From Dendrocalamus latiflorus (taxonomy: Eukaryota > Streptophyta > Magnoliopsida > Poales > Poaceae), in assembly GCA_017311315.1 (NCBI GenBank), contig CM029647.1, positions 4,472,576 through 4,536,575 of the forward strand: DNA of 64,000 nucleotides. The letters run 5' to 3'. A program made the translations under genes and the position numbers. The notes below the pieces were generated by a model. That model had not been told where the DNA came from, did no database searches, and saw only the letters and a program-made list of their open reading frames with translations. Positions 35,986 through 47,132 of the stretch are shown one piece after another; the first letter of the stretch is position 1; every line of letters begins with the position of its first letter.

Positions 35986-36786
35986 ATGCGTTTCTGTGCT
36001 TGAGTTTTTAGGATAGCAAAGTGACCACAGATGGTAGTCTGATCAGCCTTGTGATGGCTGGTCTAATCGGCAGGTTTGAACGATAGATTTCAACAACGAT
36101 ATTTCAACCACATCCAGTTTTGATCACGGCAGATTTCGACTATGTCCGATTTCATCCACGTTTGGCTTCGACCACGGCAGCGAACGACTATGCTAGGTAA
36201 TCGGCAGACTTCGATCTCAACCAGCAAACTGGTCATAACTATAGTACTTTTCGATGATCGTAGCCACAATACTTTTCCATGGTCATAACTATAGTATTTG
36301 GTCGATACTCGATAGTCGTAGATTTTACTGATCAATACTCGATAATCATAGACTTTGAGGTCGGAAGTCAAAGACTTTGTGATCGGTTGCTGAAGGCTTC
36401 ACGGTCGGTACTTGTAGGCTTCATGGTCGGTTTAAGTGCTTCAATTCTTGCTATCTTTAAGTACTTCGAGTACTCGTGTTAGGCCAGCGGTATGACTGGT
36501 TGGCGCATGGTGAACAGTGCTCGGAGGATTTGGTACTCATGGATGGGAGTCTACGTGGTACTCGACAAATAGTTGGAGATCAGTAGTTGTAGACTTAGCG
36601 ATCTGATGTTATAGTCATAGCGATCGGTACTTGGTAGTCGGTACTCGATGGTTCTGATGTCGGTAGCGATGCCTGCTATTCCCGAGTGTTTTAATCGATG
36701 GTATTTCCTAAGTACTTGTATTCGAGTACTCTATGAGCTAGTGATCGGTCTTGCATAGTGGTTGTAACTGATCATAATGAGTGATC

Positions 36787-37170
36787 TGTTAGAAACTGTT
36801 CCATATCAGTAAGGCTAATTTCTTTAATTCCAAAGCATGCATGGTTTAATACCATATTACTAAGACAAAGTGGAGGATACCAATTTATAAGATGGAGTCC
36901 TCATCACTCCTTGAATATGGATAGAGATGGTATGAGAAGAGTTCTAGCTAATCACGCACGCACGCGCGCATGCCACTTGGCAAACCAAGTCCACCTTTAT
37001 TTTTGCTGAACCATGCATCATTCTTTCTCTCTCAGTTTGAATGAGATTCAAATATTTGAATAATGTTTTATTGGGTTTGATGATAGACAGTTACCAGTGG
37101 ATAAATGGTTGGTTAAATATACCAGTTACCAAAAGGTAAATGACTGTTTTAATCATGTTAGTTATCAGTT

Positions 37171-37264
<94 letters not shown>

Positions 37265-37714
37265 TGAAGACGTCCAGAGTATGAGTGAAGAATCTGACTG
37301 CCTCCAGAGTCCATTCTCTTCCTCCTGCGAATTTGTGTACCATTGTGTGGCACCGTCTGAACCTCGTCGACTCTTCTTTCCGGCGTGCACTGTGAAGAAG
37401 AGGAGCAGTATCTCCGGACCATTGTTGCCGTGAAGACTTGCAAAGGGGCAGCAATAAGGTTTATGAGCAGCGCACATCTGCACGACCGCTCACTTCACTG
37501 TGTTATCTACATTCTGCAGTACATCAGGCCTGTGCTGCTTCCTATTCTTCATTAAGCCCAATTGTAAGTCGTTTGCGCGTTCATTCGACTATACTTTCTT
37601 TGTGTATATTCTAAAGTATGATGAGTAGTCTGCTGTTAGTCATGAGTTTTACATCACTATTTTATTGTATTTGTCTCCTAGTAAAACTTTAAAATATTGC
37701 CCATATTTCCAACA
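36787..37714 (+). mobile_element. solo LTR, 928 bp, with perfect 5-bp target duplication
   Basis: It starts TGTTAGAAACTG and ends ATATTTCCAACA, flanked on both sides by TGATC (36782-36786 and 37715-37719). The surrounding repeat X is continuous across the insertion when compared with its copy in RLK intron 7. No internal retrotransposon region remains, so it arose by LTR-LTR recombination or is a lone LTR. It contains a (TA)n tract. Confidence 0.85.
37173..37261. repeat. (TA)n microsatellite inside the solo LTR
   Basis: About 88 bp of uninterrupted TA. The Tyr/Ile frames over it are artefacts. Confidence 0.97.
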
Positions 37715-38898
37715 TGATCTGAAGTTGGTGATTTCTATAGAGTGTGGAAATTGTGGTCGTGGATGACCTGATTGGTATTTGTGGATGGTTTGGTTCTTGT
37801 CTATTGATAGACAATGATGTGTTATATGTGTTTGCCGAGGTCGGTCAAGTTGTGAAGAACTTGTGTCGGGAAAAATGTTGCTTTGGTCTTTGCATGTGCA
37901 GGTGGGCATGGAGATGGTCATGGTCAATGACGAGGAGGATCGGGACTAGAATGGGGAAGTCTGATGTCTAGGAGGTTGAGGATGTCATGCGAGTTGATCG
38001 GGCTCATGTTGGAGCACATGGAGTCAAAGATAATGATGCATGGAGAAGATACGAGAGGTATGGTCCCGGAGGCTTCAACACGTGAGAATGATGTGTGGAG
38101 GAGATACGGAAGGAAGGTGCAGTCCTGGAGGTTTCGACACGTGATGATGATGCGTGATGAAGATACATGATGTGCTGTCCTGGAGGCTTTGTCATGTGAT
38201 GAGATTGGAAGCATTATGGAAGGAGTCCGTAACGGGAATGATTAGAGATTATTGGAAAACCTGTGTTTGGAAGGGTTTCGTATTCCTTGATTTTCAGAAG
38301 AGATAGGATTGCATGTCTAGGTTGTTAAGGACACGATTTGAGATATCCGTGTTTGAGTAGAACACGGTTTAGAGTTCTAGCATATAAAAGCACGTAAAGA
38401 CTAAGGGTTTTAGCCAGGGCTTTGATGTGGCTTTGAGGAGGCTTTTTGTGCTAGAATTTTAGGAGTGCCATGAGGGCGCTTTGTAGCTACAGAACATGAT
38501 TCAGAAATAATAGATCAGATCTGTTCCAAGAAAAGTTAGTCAACATCGGTGACGTGTATTCTGAGCATCGTTTTTTGTGGCCTCTACGGCGTGATACGAG
38601 CACGGTGTTATTTTCAGCGTGTTCTTGTTCGAGCAGCTAAAGTTTTCGAGCAGAGGAAGATTTCGACTACGTGCAAAGGAAGTCAAGCGAGCGATCGTAG
38701 CGAGTGGTTGAACACCAAGCGATTGAAGTGTTCATCAAGAGCATGCAAAAGAGTCAAGGGCGAGCAGTTGAACAACTTGCTGTCGAAATCTACATCCAGT
38801 AATTTAGATTGCTTTTCTTCTTGTTTGAGATTTGTTTTTAGGTATAAAATATAGAGACAATTATTCACCCATCTCTAATTGCGCTATACGATCCTACA

Positions 38899-39891
38899 TA
38901 GCTGATAGGGTAGCTCATGCTTATTTGCAACCTTTTTGTATGCGCGAGTAGCTAGCTAGCAGCTTGGAACTAAACACGGCCCTAATCATTTATGTTCCCA
39001 CCCTTTTCGCCGTAAACAAGAAATCGCTCTGAAAATGATGGACTACTTGAACAGCACCAAACACTGCCTTGTCGATGGCCACCTTGTGAATTAAAACATT
39101 CTGTTCCAGCTGTACCAGTGATTAAGAAGCGTCTTTTCCTAGTCATATCATATTGCCGCATTAATTATTCGTAACCATGACGTCCCTCCAAAGTACTAAC
39201 CAAGCAAAATGAAGCTTCGTTCCAACAGCAGTAGTTGGGATTGGAATTGAGCTCTCGTGATGCTAGGTTTCGGTTGTTTGCACAAAAGTTTCTGCAGTTA
39301 TTCTTGTAACTCCGTTCAGGAAACCGCATTAGAATGTACTCCCAGTTCACATCCACACAGTTTCTAAAATATAATTTTACTCACTAATTATTATTATTAT
39401 TATATTTATAAAACCTAACAAAAGTATGATATTATAAAATACTTTTCAAGACGAATTTACACATTTCATATATCTAAATCTAAATATTTAAAAAGATATT
39501 AATAGCTAAAGCTTTTTAAAATTTGACTGCATGTATTTTAAAATGATTTGTTTTTGTGAATTAAAGAGAGTATTATCTGTTCCCTTGGCAAACACAGCCA
39601 CAGCTCAAGACTTAGATCAGATGCACATGTATGGTTACAAAAGCCAAGGTACAACATCTAATCCTATCGTGTTATGATATAACTCTTAGCCCTCCATTTG
39701 CTGCCGTATTGTTATAGTGTATTGATACACTATCCATCAGACCATCAGCATGCTTCACGTTGGTATCAGTGAGAAAGGTGTAATATTGAGGATCCAGTTC
39801 GGTTCAGACATGGCCCACGCTGGGCAACTGATTTGTCCCCAAAACAAACAAGAGGAACAAGCTTCCTGTTTCTGACTTCAGGCATCGGGCC
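38899..39891. other. intergenic, no gene recognised
   Basis: AT-rich sequence with short frames only. Confidence 0.4.
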
Positions 39892-40119
39892 TGTTCTTTT
39901 TGGCTGCGACTTATAACTTTTGGCTAAAATTTTTGAATTTTGGCTGTTTACGGTACAGATTACAAAGAGATAGATATCCACTTGTAATTTTGGCCGGTAC
40001 AGATGTTGGGCTTTTAACGTGTAGATCGTTTAACTTGTAGACCCTGTCTTGAGAAAATACTCCGTTTGAAAGTTAGGTACTGTAGTAAAAACCAAAAGCC
40101 GCCGACAAGAACAGGCCAT
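39892..40119. mobile_element. hAT-like MITE family copy, opposite orientation
   Basis: Ends GGGCCTGTTCTTTTTGGCTG and CCGACAAGAACAGGCC are inverted partners, the clearest termini of the family. Inside are GAAAATACTCCGTTTGAAAG and TAGGTACTGTAGTAAAAACC, complementary to the TTTCAAACAGAGTA and CTACAGTACC parts of the copy at 26891. Confidence 0.75.
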
Positions 40120-40700
40120 CTTGTCCCTTGTCGCTTATAGATTTCTCTCCTTGCTGTCTATGGTCGATGGTGTTTCAGTGTGCGTGTCAGAAACATTCTG
40201 GAGCTGCCAGGTCAGGTTGATTGCAGACTTGCAGTGACAGTTCTGTAACCTGGCTTGGAGCTGAGATTTCACCTTCCATAAACCATGTACTACTACTCCA
40301 AGTTCTCTCCTGTCAGTTGGCCAGAGCATTTACCTCAAAAAATTTTTGTTAGTGACCGAACCATCAAGCTTTCATTGTAAAACCGTAAATCAGTAGAAGG
40401 ATCATATGATCAAATCTAGCAGTACCAACAAGGCAACAAAGACTCCAAATGTCTCTCACATGACATGTCAGCATAACTTGACAAAAAAAAATACAATGGA
40501 TGCTTATTCCCGTAGGGAGAAATCTTGAAGAGTGTACCTGCTAATAAAAAGCTAAGATAGCATAAGCACGCAGTTTTAGACGGGTTCCACTGTGAACACA
40601 AATAACACAGTCCCAAAAAAACTGCCTTGTCCAGAGAACAAGGCCCCCTATTCTCTCCTGGATAAGAACAGAGGATGACCTGTAGTAGACTAGCAAATAA

Positions 40701-40780
40701 GGACAACATCAATATAATGAGTGATCACACATGATAAAAAGGACAACATCAATATAATGAGTGATCACACATGATAAAGG
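40701..40780. repeat. 40-bp unit in tandem, two near-identical copies
   Basis: GGACAACATCAATATAATGA opens both 40701-40740 and 40741-40780; only the last few bases differ. A recent duplication about 310 bp past the TM9 stop codon, perhaps in its 3' UTR or flank. Confidence 0.95.
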
Positions 40781-41092
40781 GAGCGTATTGTCACCAGTTA
40801 AACTCTACCAAAAGTCTACCAAGAGCACATAAACCACACAAGTTCAAGCCAGTAGTTTACATATCAGTGCGCTTATAGCACGAAAATCTCCAATGGTGGA
40901 GCCATATGAAAACTACATACCATCACTGGGAAAAAACCTTGTTAATCTACACAATAGAGGCAAAGAAGCTTGGCCGAATTCTTGTTCTTCAGGCTTGCTC
41001 TTTCTGCCATATTCAACTTCCAAGTAGTCTAGTTGAAAGTTGAAACTGCTGTGTGTTCAGACAAAATAGTCATTCGTCATCAGGTCATCATA

Positions 41093-44000
41093 TCAGTCTA
41101 TTTCCACTGAGGAATAGATCTTTCGGACAAACCAGAAGCAGGCATAGAAGCCGATAGTGCCAGTTAGGACAAAGAAAGCATATGAGACGATCAACATGTA
41201 CCCAAAGTAAAGCACACTAGACACTATCCTTGTTATATCCAGCTTCGTGAAGAAGTAGAAGATTGCATAAGCAAAAAGGTATAGTGCAGAAGAACCAGCA
41301 GTTAAATATGATCGCCACCACCAGAGGTAATCCTCACTGCACAGCTGAAAGTAGCATAGCACGATCGTGATCTCAGCGCATGTTATGATGAGGATGACAA
41401 AGACTATGAAAAGGAATCCGAAGATGTAATAGAACTGATTCAACCAGACAGAAGTCAAGATGAAGAAAAGCTCAATGAAGACTGCACCAAAAGGAAGAAT
41501 TCCACCAATTAGAATCGAGAGTGCTGGCTGCATGTACCAGGCCTGCTCAGGAATTTGTCTAGGTATCTTGTTGGTCTTAACAGGATCCTCAATAGCTTCC
41601 TTCTTGTAACCCAAGTAACTCCCCACAAATACGAGTGGAACTGAGATGCCAAACCAAAGCAGGACCAATGCAAACATAGTACCAAAAGGAACTGCACCGG
41701 AAGACTTCTCACCCCAGATAATTGCATTCAGGATGAAGAATATAGTGAAGACAATGCCAGGGAACATGCATGCAGTTTGCAGTGTATTTTTCTTCCAGTC
41801 TGACCCTTTGAGCATCTTGTAAAGACGAGATGAGGAGTATCCAGCGAATAGGCCCATAAAAACCCACAGCAGGACCATAGCAGTCATGAGGCCTCCACGG
41901 TTGGAAGGAGAAAGGAATCCCAGAAGAGCAAAAATCAGGGTGACCAATAACATTCCAAAGAACTGAACCCCTGTTCCAACATAAACACACAGAAGACCAG
42001 AGTGAGTAGGCGGCCTAAAGACATCACCACGAACTAGCTTCCACCCACTTTCTTCTTGTGCTTCTTCTTGTGTTTCCAGTTGATTGTAGTTTGCTATGTC
42101 CTTATAAAGTGTTCTCATCATAATCATTGCAATCATGCCAGACAGAAAGAGAACATTCATCAAAGAATTAATGATGGAGAACCAGTGAATTTGGTCATCA
42201 GTCATGAGAAGGTATGCATCCCAACGAGAGGCCCATTTAATGTCACTAGGCTGCAATGCAAAGTAACGTAAGAATCAAACTGAGAAAGAAATATCACCAT
42301 TCAGTTACATCACAGCCTTACCAGAAAGGTAACATCATATGAGAACACAATGTAGTCATCTGGAGCCACTTCCTGAGGAGTATTACTACCAGGAGTGATC
42401 TTAGTGCTGGGATTGCATGTAACCGGTTTAGGCTTGTTCTCATCCCATCTACTGTTTTCATGTTTAACGCTGCATAGATGAACAACAATATAAGTGAACA
42501 GACAGAAAACTGAACTCAAATTCTCTCAGGCGATAGATAGTGAACCTACCAACAACACATGCTCACATAGAAACTAATCATTTGTTGAAGCCAATATTTA
42601 TGAGTATACCAAAATGGGTGCACTACGCATGCCCATATACATACGCACATAAACAAGGGAAGGACATGAACAAAAATGAAAAGAAAGAAACCCTCAGCAA
42701 GTTGATGCATTTTGGCCAGCGTTGTAGAGCAGAATATTTACTGGAGCACTAGATAGCCTACATCATTACTGAAGTAGATGATGTTACAACAGCATGTCTT
42801 GATCACATTTAATCTATTATGTAAGCAGAAAAGAACTGATTTTACTGGTTAAATAAAGCAGGTAATACCTGCTGGGAATCACTTCAAAGCCAACAATGCG
42901 AGCATCATCAGACTCTGGCTCTTGGTGGTACATCACTTTGAAGCTCAAATGGTTGTTTAAGAAATATTTCTCATCGTTACCCTGGTAACAGAAAATAATG
43001 TAATGGCCATTGATAGGTGTACAATATAACACAGCATAACTCATCCAGTTAGTCAAAACAGTATTGAAAGTTTACCTTGTAACCAACTCTAAATCCGTGT
43101 TCATAGCTGGTCTTTTGGCTACCATCTCTTCTTTGTCTAGGAACAGCAACTGGAAGATTATCCAAGATCCTAAGGGGTGAATTTCAATGTCAAGCAGTGG
43201 ATACAAACAAGGGAAAAAAATATATAAACTACAGTTATGAACCCTGATAGAAATATATGACAGTAAAAAAAGAAATATGTTGGTACAAATGACATACATG
43301 TTGACACGATATTCGTCATCAATCTTCTCTTTGAAATTCTTTGCGGTTTCTTGTGTTAACTTTGTACGACAAGTGACCTTACAGGTCTCATCTCTTCTCA
43401 TTTTAAACTGTGGTTTCAGTAACAAGATGGTATTAACAAAACAAGCATATATAATTATCATTACGGGAACATTCACTAGATGTACCATTTGATATCACTT
43501 GCTATGAAAAGTAGATTGTCAGTACTCACCACAAAAACAGAATTTTCAATGCGGTCTCCATGAAGAATCTCCCCCAAATTCTCTGCATTGTTCATGATTT
43601 TGGAAGGTTTGCAGTACTCCAAGAAGTAGTAATCATATGGAAGTTGGGTTTTCGTAGATGAAAGTTTGTTCACTTTCACATGAAGTTCATCATCCTATCA
43701 CAACAAGTAAAAAGGAGAGTAAATGCCATGATGAATTTAACTAGAAATCTTTTCGATTTCCTAAAATCAGCAATATTGTATAAATACAGAAGAGACAGGG
43801 ATGTCTTTTTCTTCTGGACATATATGTACTAATACCATGCTTTTTTGTACCATCTGCAGCTCAGATTAGTAAACCTAAACTGAATTCTTGTCCCAGACTT
43901 CCAGCATTCAGTGGCCTTAGCTTAAACTAAGATGTGGTTTGGTTAAGGGATTTTGCTCCGTAATCTGATTACATTGTAATCAATACCGTTATATCTTGTT

Positions 44001-45269
44001 TGGTATGACTGGGCTGTAATTGGAATACGCGGAATGCGATACCGATCTAATAGACAGCCCATTCCGATCATGATTGGGTGTAATCGGAACACAATACTGG
44101 CCCAGGCAGCACAATCACCTCCTCCCAACAGCCAAGTAGCCAACGCATTCGCTCCTTGCAATCCCCTCCTCCCCCATGCGTGACCCACCTCTTGCGGTCA
44201 ATTTGGAGCTCACTAAAGGAGGTGGTGGTGCTGGCAAACGAGAATGTCGTGAGATTGAGCAGCGCAAGTCGCAATGGCGGTGATAGGGTTAGCACAGAGC
44301 AATGGCAATGTCACCGGAATTGACACCCGATGATGGCAGCGGGTAAGGCGTCAGTTGGTGCAGGTGGGCGCTGAGCTGTAGGTATGCGTTGGCGCTGGTC
44401 ACCGCCAGTGCTCCCTTCCCCTCCCACGCCACCTTCTCGTCTTTCTTCCTGCCTCCCGACGACAATTCCACTGTGTGGTTTGACTTGAACCAAACGGTGT
44501 AATAAATTATCATGCCGTTACCTAGTCAGACCAAACAAATTTCGTTTCTGCCCATTCCCTTCCCATTTGCAGTGTAATTCAAAACCCATTACATTAACAT
44601 TCAGTGTCCAACCAAACACTACCTAACATTGAGTTCCTCTTTGTAATAACCCAGAAGGCCTTCACTTTCTGGCTAATTTGTTAATAGGTAAACTCATCTT
44701 AATCATGTCGTAACATTCCCTAAAACACCCAGTTGAAGTGTTAAAACCTTCCCAAGCTCGTTCCCCAGTTGTAAAGCATGCCAAGAAGACATAGCATTTG
44801 TCTTCTTGCTGAATCTTACTGTAGTAATGCGAATGAACCTACATCCCCTCTACTCATAGGTCATGTAAAGACATATCCACCGTTGAACAAACTATACTGT
44901 TAGGTTCAAAATTCCAATCCAGTCAGCTATGCAAACATGCACCAGAGCGCGCAATGGCATGTTCGTGTGCGCACAAAAGCACACAGACGCTGGCAGGCAT
45001 CCACAGCCCACAGGCGCCCGTCCACATCACAGATCCATTAAAACATTAGAACGGATTCAGATGCACTCCTGGAACCCAAGTTTGATCAGCGCGTTAGTAC
45101 TCCCGCACGCGGAAATCCCCAAATTTGTGAGGAGGAACCCGCGCCGCGCGCGACCAGAGACGGAGAGGACGAGATCTACATAGTCGAAATGGTCCGCGAA
45201 CCAGCTCGGCGACCCACTCGTCCTCACACCAAACGAAGGATCCAGTTCAACCCTCAGATCCCCCCGCAC

Positions 45270-45302
<33 letters not shown>

Positions 45303-45447
45303 AGGGGAGGCGCACCTTCTGGAAGTCGCGCGGGGCGACGCCGGGGAGGTAGAAGGCGGCGGCGGGGGCAGCGAGAAGGAGCAGGAGCAGCAGCGCGGCC
45401 GCGGCGCCGGCTCCTGCTCCGGTATAATCGCGGCGTCTTCTCGCCAT
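41093..45447 (-). CDS. transmembrane nine superfamily (EMP70/TMN) protein, seven exons
   Basis: A Golgi/endosomal multispanning membrane protein of the TM9SF family. Exons: 45447-45316, 43694-43530, 43407-43298, 43169-43076, 42981-42869, 42469-42322, 42250-41093; 639 residues, the usual family length, with all phases agreeing. Residues 1-31 are a signal peptide (MARRRRDY..., seven Leu, AAPAAA), followed by the conserved FYLPGVAPRDFQK. A luminal domain follows (VNKLSSTKTQLPYDYY, CKPSKI, NLGEILHGDRIENS). The last exon encodes all nine membrane spans and ends RKIYSSVEID. Most plant TM9 proteins end in a K-x-D/E retention signal; here the Lys position is Glu. Intron 1 contains a (CT)n tract beginning about 14 nt after the donor and a hAT-like insertion. 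A foldback element begins about 120 bp upstream of the ATG. Confidence 0.94.
43926..44640. mobile_element. hAT-like non-autonomous element in TM9 intron 1
   Basis: The left end GTGGTTTGGTTAAGGG ... GATTACATTGTAATC faces the right end ATTACATTAACATTC ... CCAACCAAACACTACC. The interior is GC-rich with no recognisable protein. Edges are approximate; no target duplication was fixed. Confidence 0.55.
45271..45301. repeat. (GA)n microsatellite at the 5' end of TM9 intron 1
   Basis: Fifteen GA units. On the coding strand this is a CT tract starting about 14 nt after the splice donor at 45315. Confidence 0.95.
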
Positions 45448-45569
45448 GGCGGTGTCGCTTGTAGAAACAAAGGCGGCGAGTGGGCGGGCGGATCGACACG
45501 CCGCGCCGCACGAGGAGCGAGTCGGGGGAGAGGGAGGGAGGCAGGCCGCGTGCGTCGTCGTTAATTATT

Positions 45570-46217
45570 GGGAAAATTGAATATATTGGAACAAGTTGAG
45601 AGTGTTTTGATAAAATAAGATCGAGTTTATTGTCATTGTAAATATAGGACTGAGTTGAGCACCTTCTTGCAAATATGATATTTTTCCTATTTTAATTTCA
45701 TTTTCATTTTCCAGCCCATTTTTCTCTACACGAAATGACTCTTTTGCCCCTTATCGTTTTTTCACCCATTCCAGGCAATAGTGCCCCTGAATTACATTGC
45801 ATATATGCAGCTAGCAACTAACGCTTAGGAGAGACATTGCTGCGAGAAAGATGGGCATAGTATTTGCAAACTGTGCGCAGAATCCGTCACACAAGAAATT
45901 GCATGTCCTGTACGCTGCTAGCTAGACTGACAGTGCGTGGCATGCCGGCTTCAGGTTGTGAAAATGCGAAATAGTTGTCTAGGCTGTCGCAACTGGATGG
46001 ACGGTGAACAGGCACTATTGCCTGGAATGGGTGAAAAAAAAGATAAGGGGCAAAAGAGTCATTTCGTGTAGAGAAAAACGGGCTGGAAAATGAAAATGAA
46101 ATTCAAATGGGAAAATACCATATTTGCAAGAAGATGCTCACTCAGTCCTATATTTACAATGACAATAAACTTGATCCTATTTTATCAAAACACTCTTAAC
46201 TTGGTCCTATATATTTT
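45570..46217. mobile_element. foldback element with about 210-bp arms in the TM9 promoter
   Basis: The arm 45570-45785 (GTGTTTTGATAAAATAAGAT, CGAAATGACTCTTTTGCCCC, CACCCATTCCAGGCAATAGT) is the inverted, roughly 90% similar partner of 46010-46217. The 224-bp spacer differs in composition and is not repetitive. The left end GGGAAAATTGA resembles the end of the foldback in the DENR intron (GGGAAAATTG). It begins 123 bp upstream of the TM9 start codon. Confidence 0.88.
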
Positions 46218-46903
46218 TGAGGAGGCCACGGCACGGCAGCTTCCAACGCTCCGGATAGATTGCCGCCGTCGGATACAAAAGGAAGGTGCGAGATCGAGGT
46301 CCCTGGTTTCATTTGCCTCATTTCGGCGGCTCCTTCGCTCGAACCTCGCCGCGATTGGCTGGCGCAGCCACCACCCAGCGGCCATATCCTGGATGCGCTC
46401 GCGTGGACTCCCCAATGTCGCGCTGTGATTTCGACGCCCGCCGCCGCCTAGGGCTAGGGCGGGCTAGGGTTTCCAGTCGCCGCCGCCGTGCTTTCTCGCC
46501 CTTCCGAGTCGGAGATGCTCGCACAGGAGGAGCAGAAGCGACACAGTCGTCGGTGGCGGCTTGCACGCTGCGGCATCTTCGGCTGGATGTGTACCCGTGC
46601 TCCGGCATGGACGCCCCGATGTGGATAGCCTCGTCTCGTGCTTGCACGCTGCGGCATCTTCGGCTGGATGTGTACCCGTGCTCAGCTTTTCTTTATCCTC
46701 TTCCTCAACTGCAAGAATTACATTACGCAGTTTGGATACCTGTATGCACAATCCTCGTGGTGAGCAATTATCACCGTAGAAATTGGATTTGCTTGGAGTC
46801 ATATTCATCAAAATTGGACAGTAAGATCCTTGAAGTAATCAATGTTACAAAACACCACGAGATTGATGGGGGGGAGAAGCAAAGAGGTGTAAGGTCCTTC
46901 TTT
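46218..46903. other. intergenic, GC-rich, with a 43-bp direct repeat
   Basis: The 43-bp block 46560-46602 (starting CTTGCACGCTGCGGCATCTT) is repeated exactly at 46641-46683. Frames of up to 218 codons cross this region in several phases with no known domain. It could be part of a captured gene fragment, but I cannot identify a source. Confidence 0.5.
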
Positions 46904-47132
46904 TTTAGCTTTTGGCTTCTGTTTTTGACCTTTCTACAGTAACTACCTTTTAAACGGAGTGTCTTTTTAATATGGGGTCTAATAGTTAATTGTAGTACAT
47001 ACTGTATCGACTTCATTTATATCGACAAAAACTGCACGTGAATTTCTGTTACTCTATAATCTTTCGTATGAACAGCTTAAAAACCACAAGCCGCAACCAA
47101 AAACCATAAGACTTAGTTAAAAAGAACAGGCT
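46904..47132. mobile_element. hAT-like MITE family copy
   Basis: TTCTACAGTAACTACCTTTT, AAACGGAGTGTCTTTTTAAT, TAATTGTAGTACATACTG, TTCATTTATATCGACAAAAA and the AAAAAGAACAGGC end match the other copies closely, especially the one at 14907. Confidence 0.75.

Larger units (their letters stand above)
35986..38898 (+). repeat. repeat family X, copy 2 (probable LTR), split by a solo LTR
   Basis: The parts at about 36540-36786 and 37715-38898 are the counterpart of the repeat in RLK intron 7. They share GGTCTTTGCATGTGCAG, GGGACTAGAAT, GGAGGCTTCAACACGTGA, CTAGCATATAAAAGCA and the end ATTCACCCATCTC ... ATCCTACA. The internal TATA box and the terminal CA suggest an LTR. The left boundary is approximate. 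Without the solo LTR the two parts join cleanly at TGATC. Confidence 0.65.
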
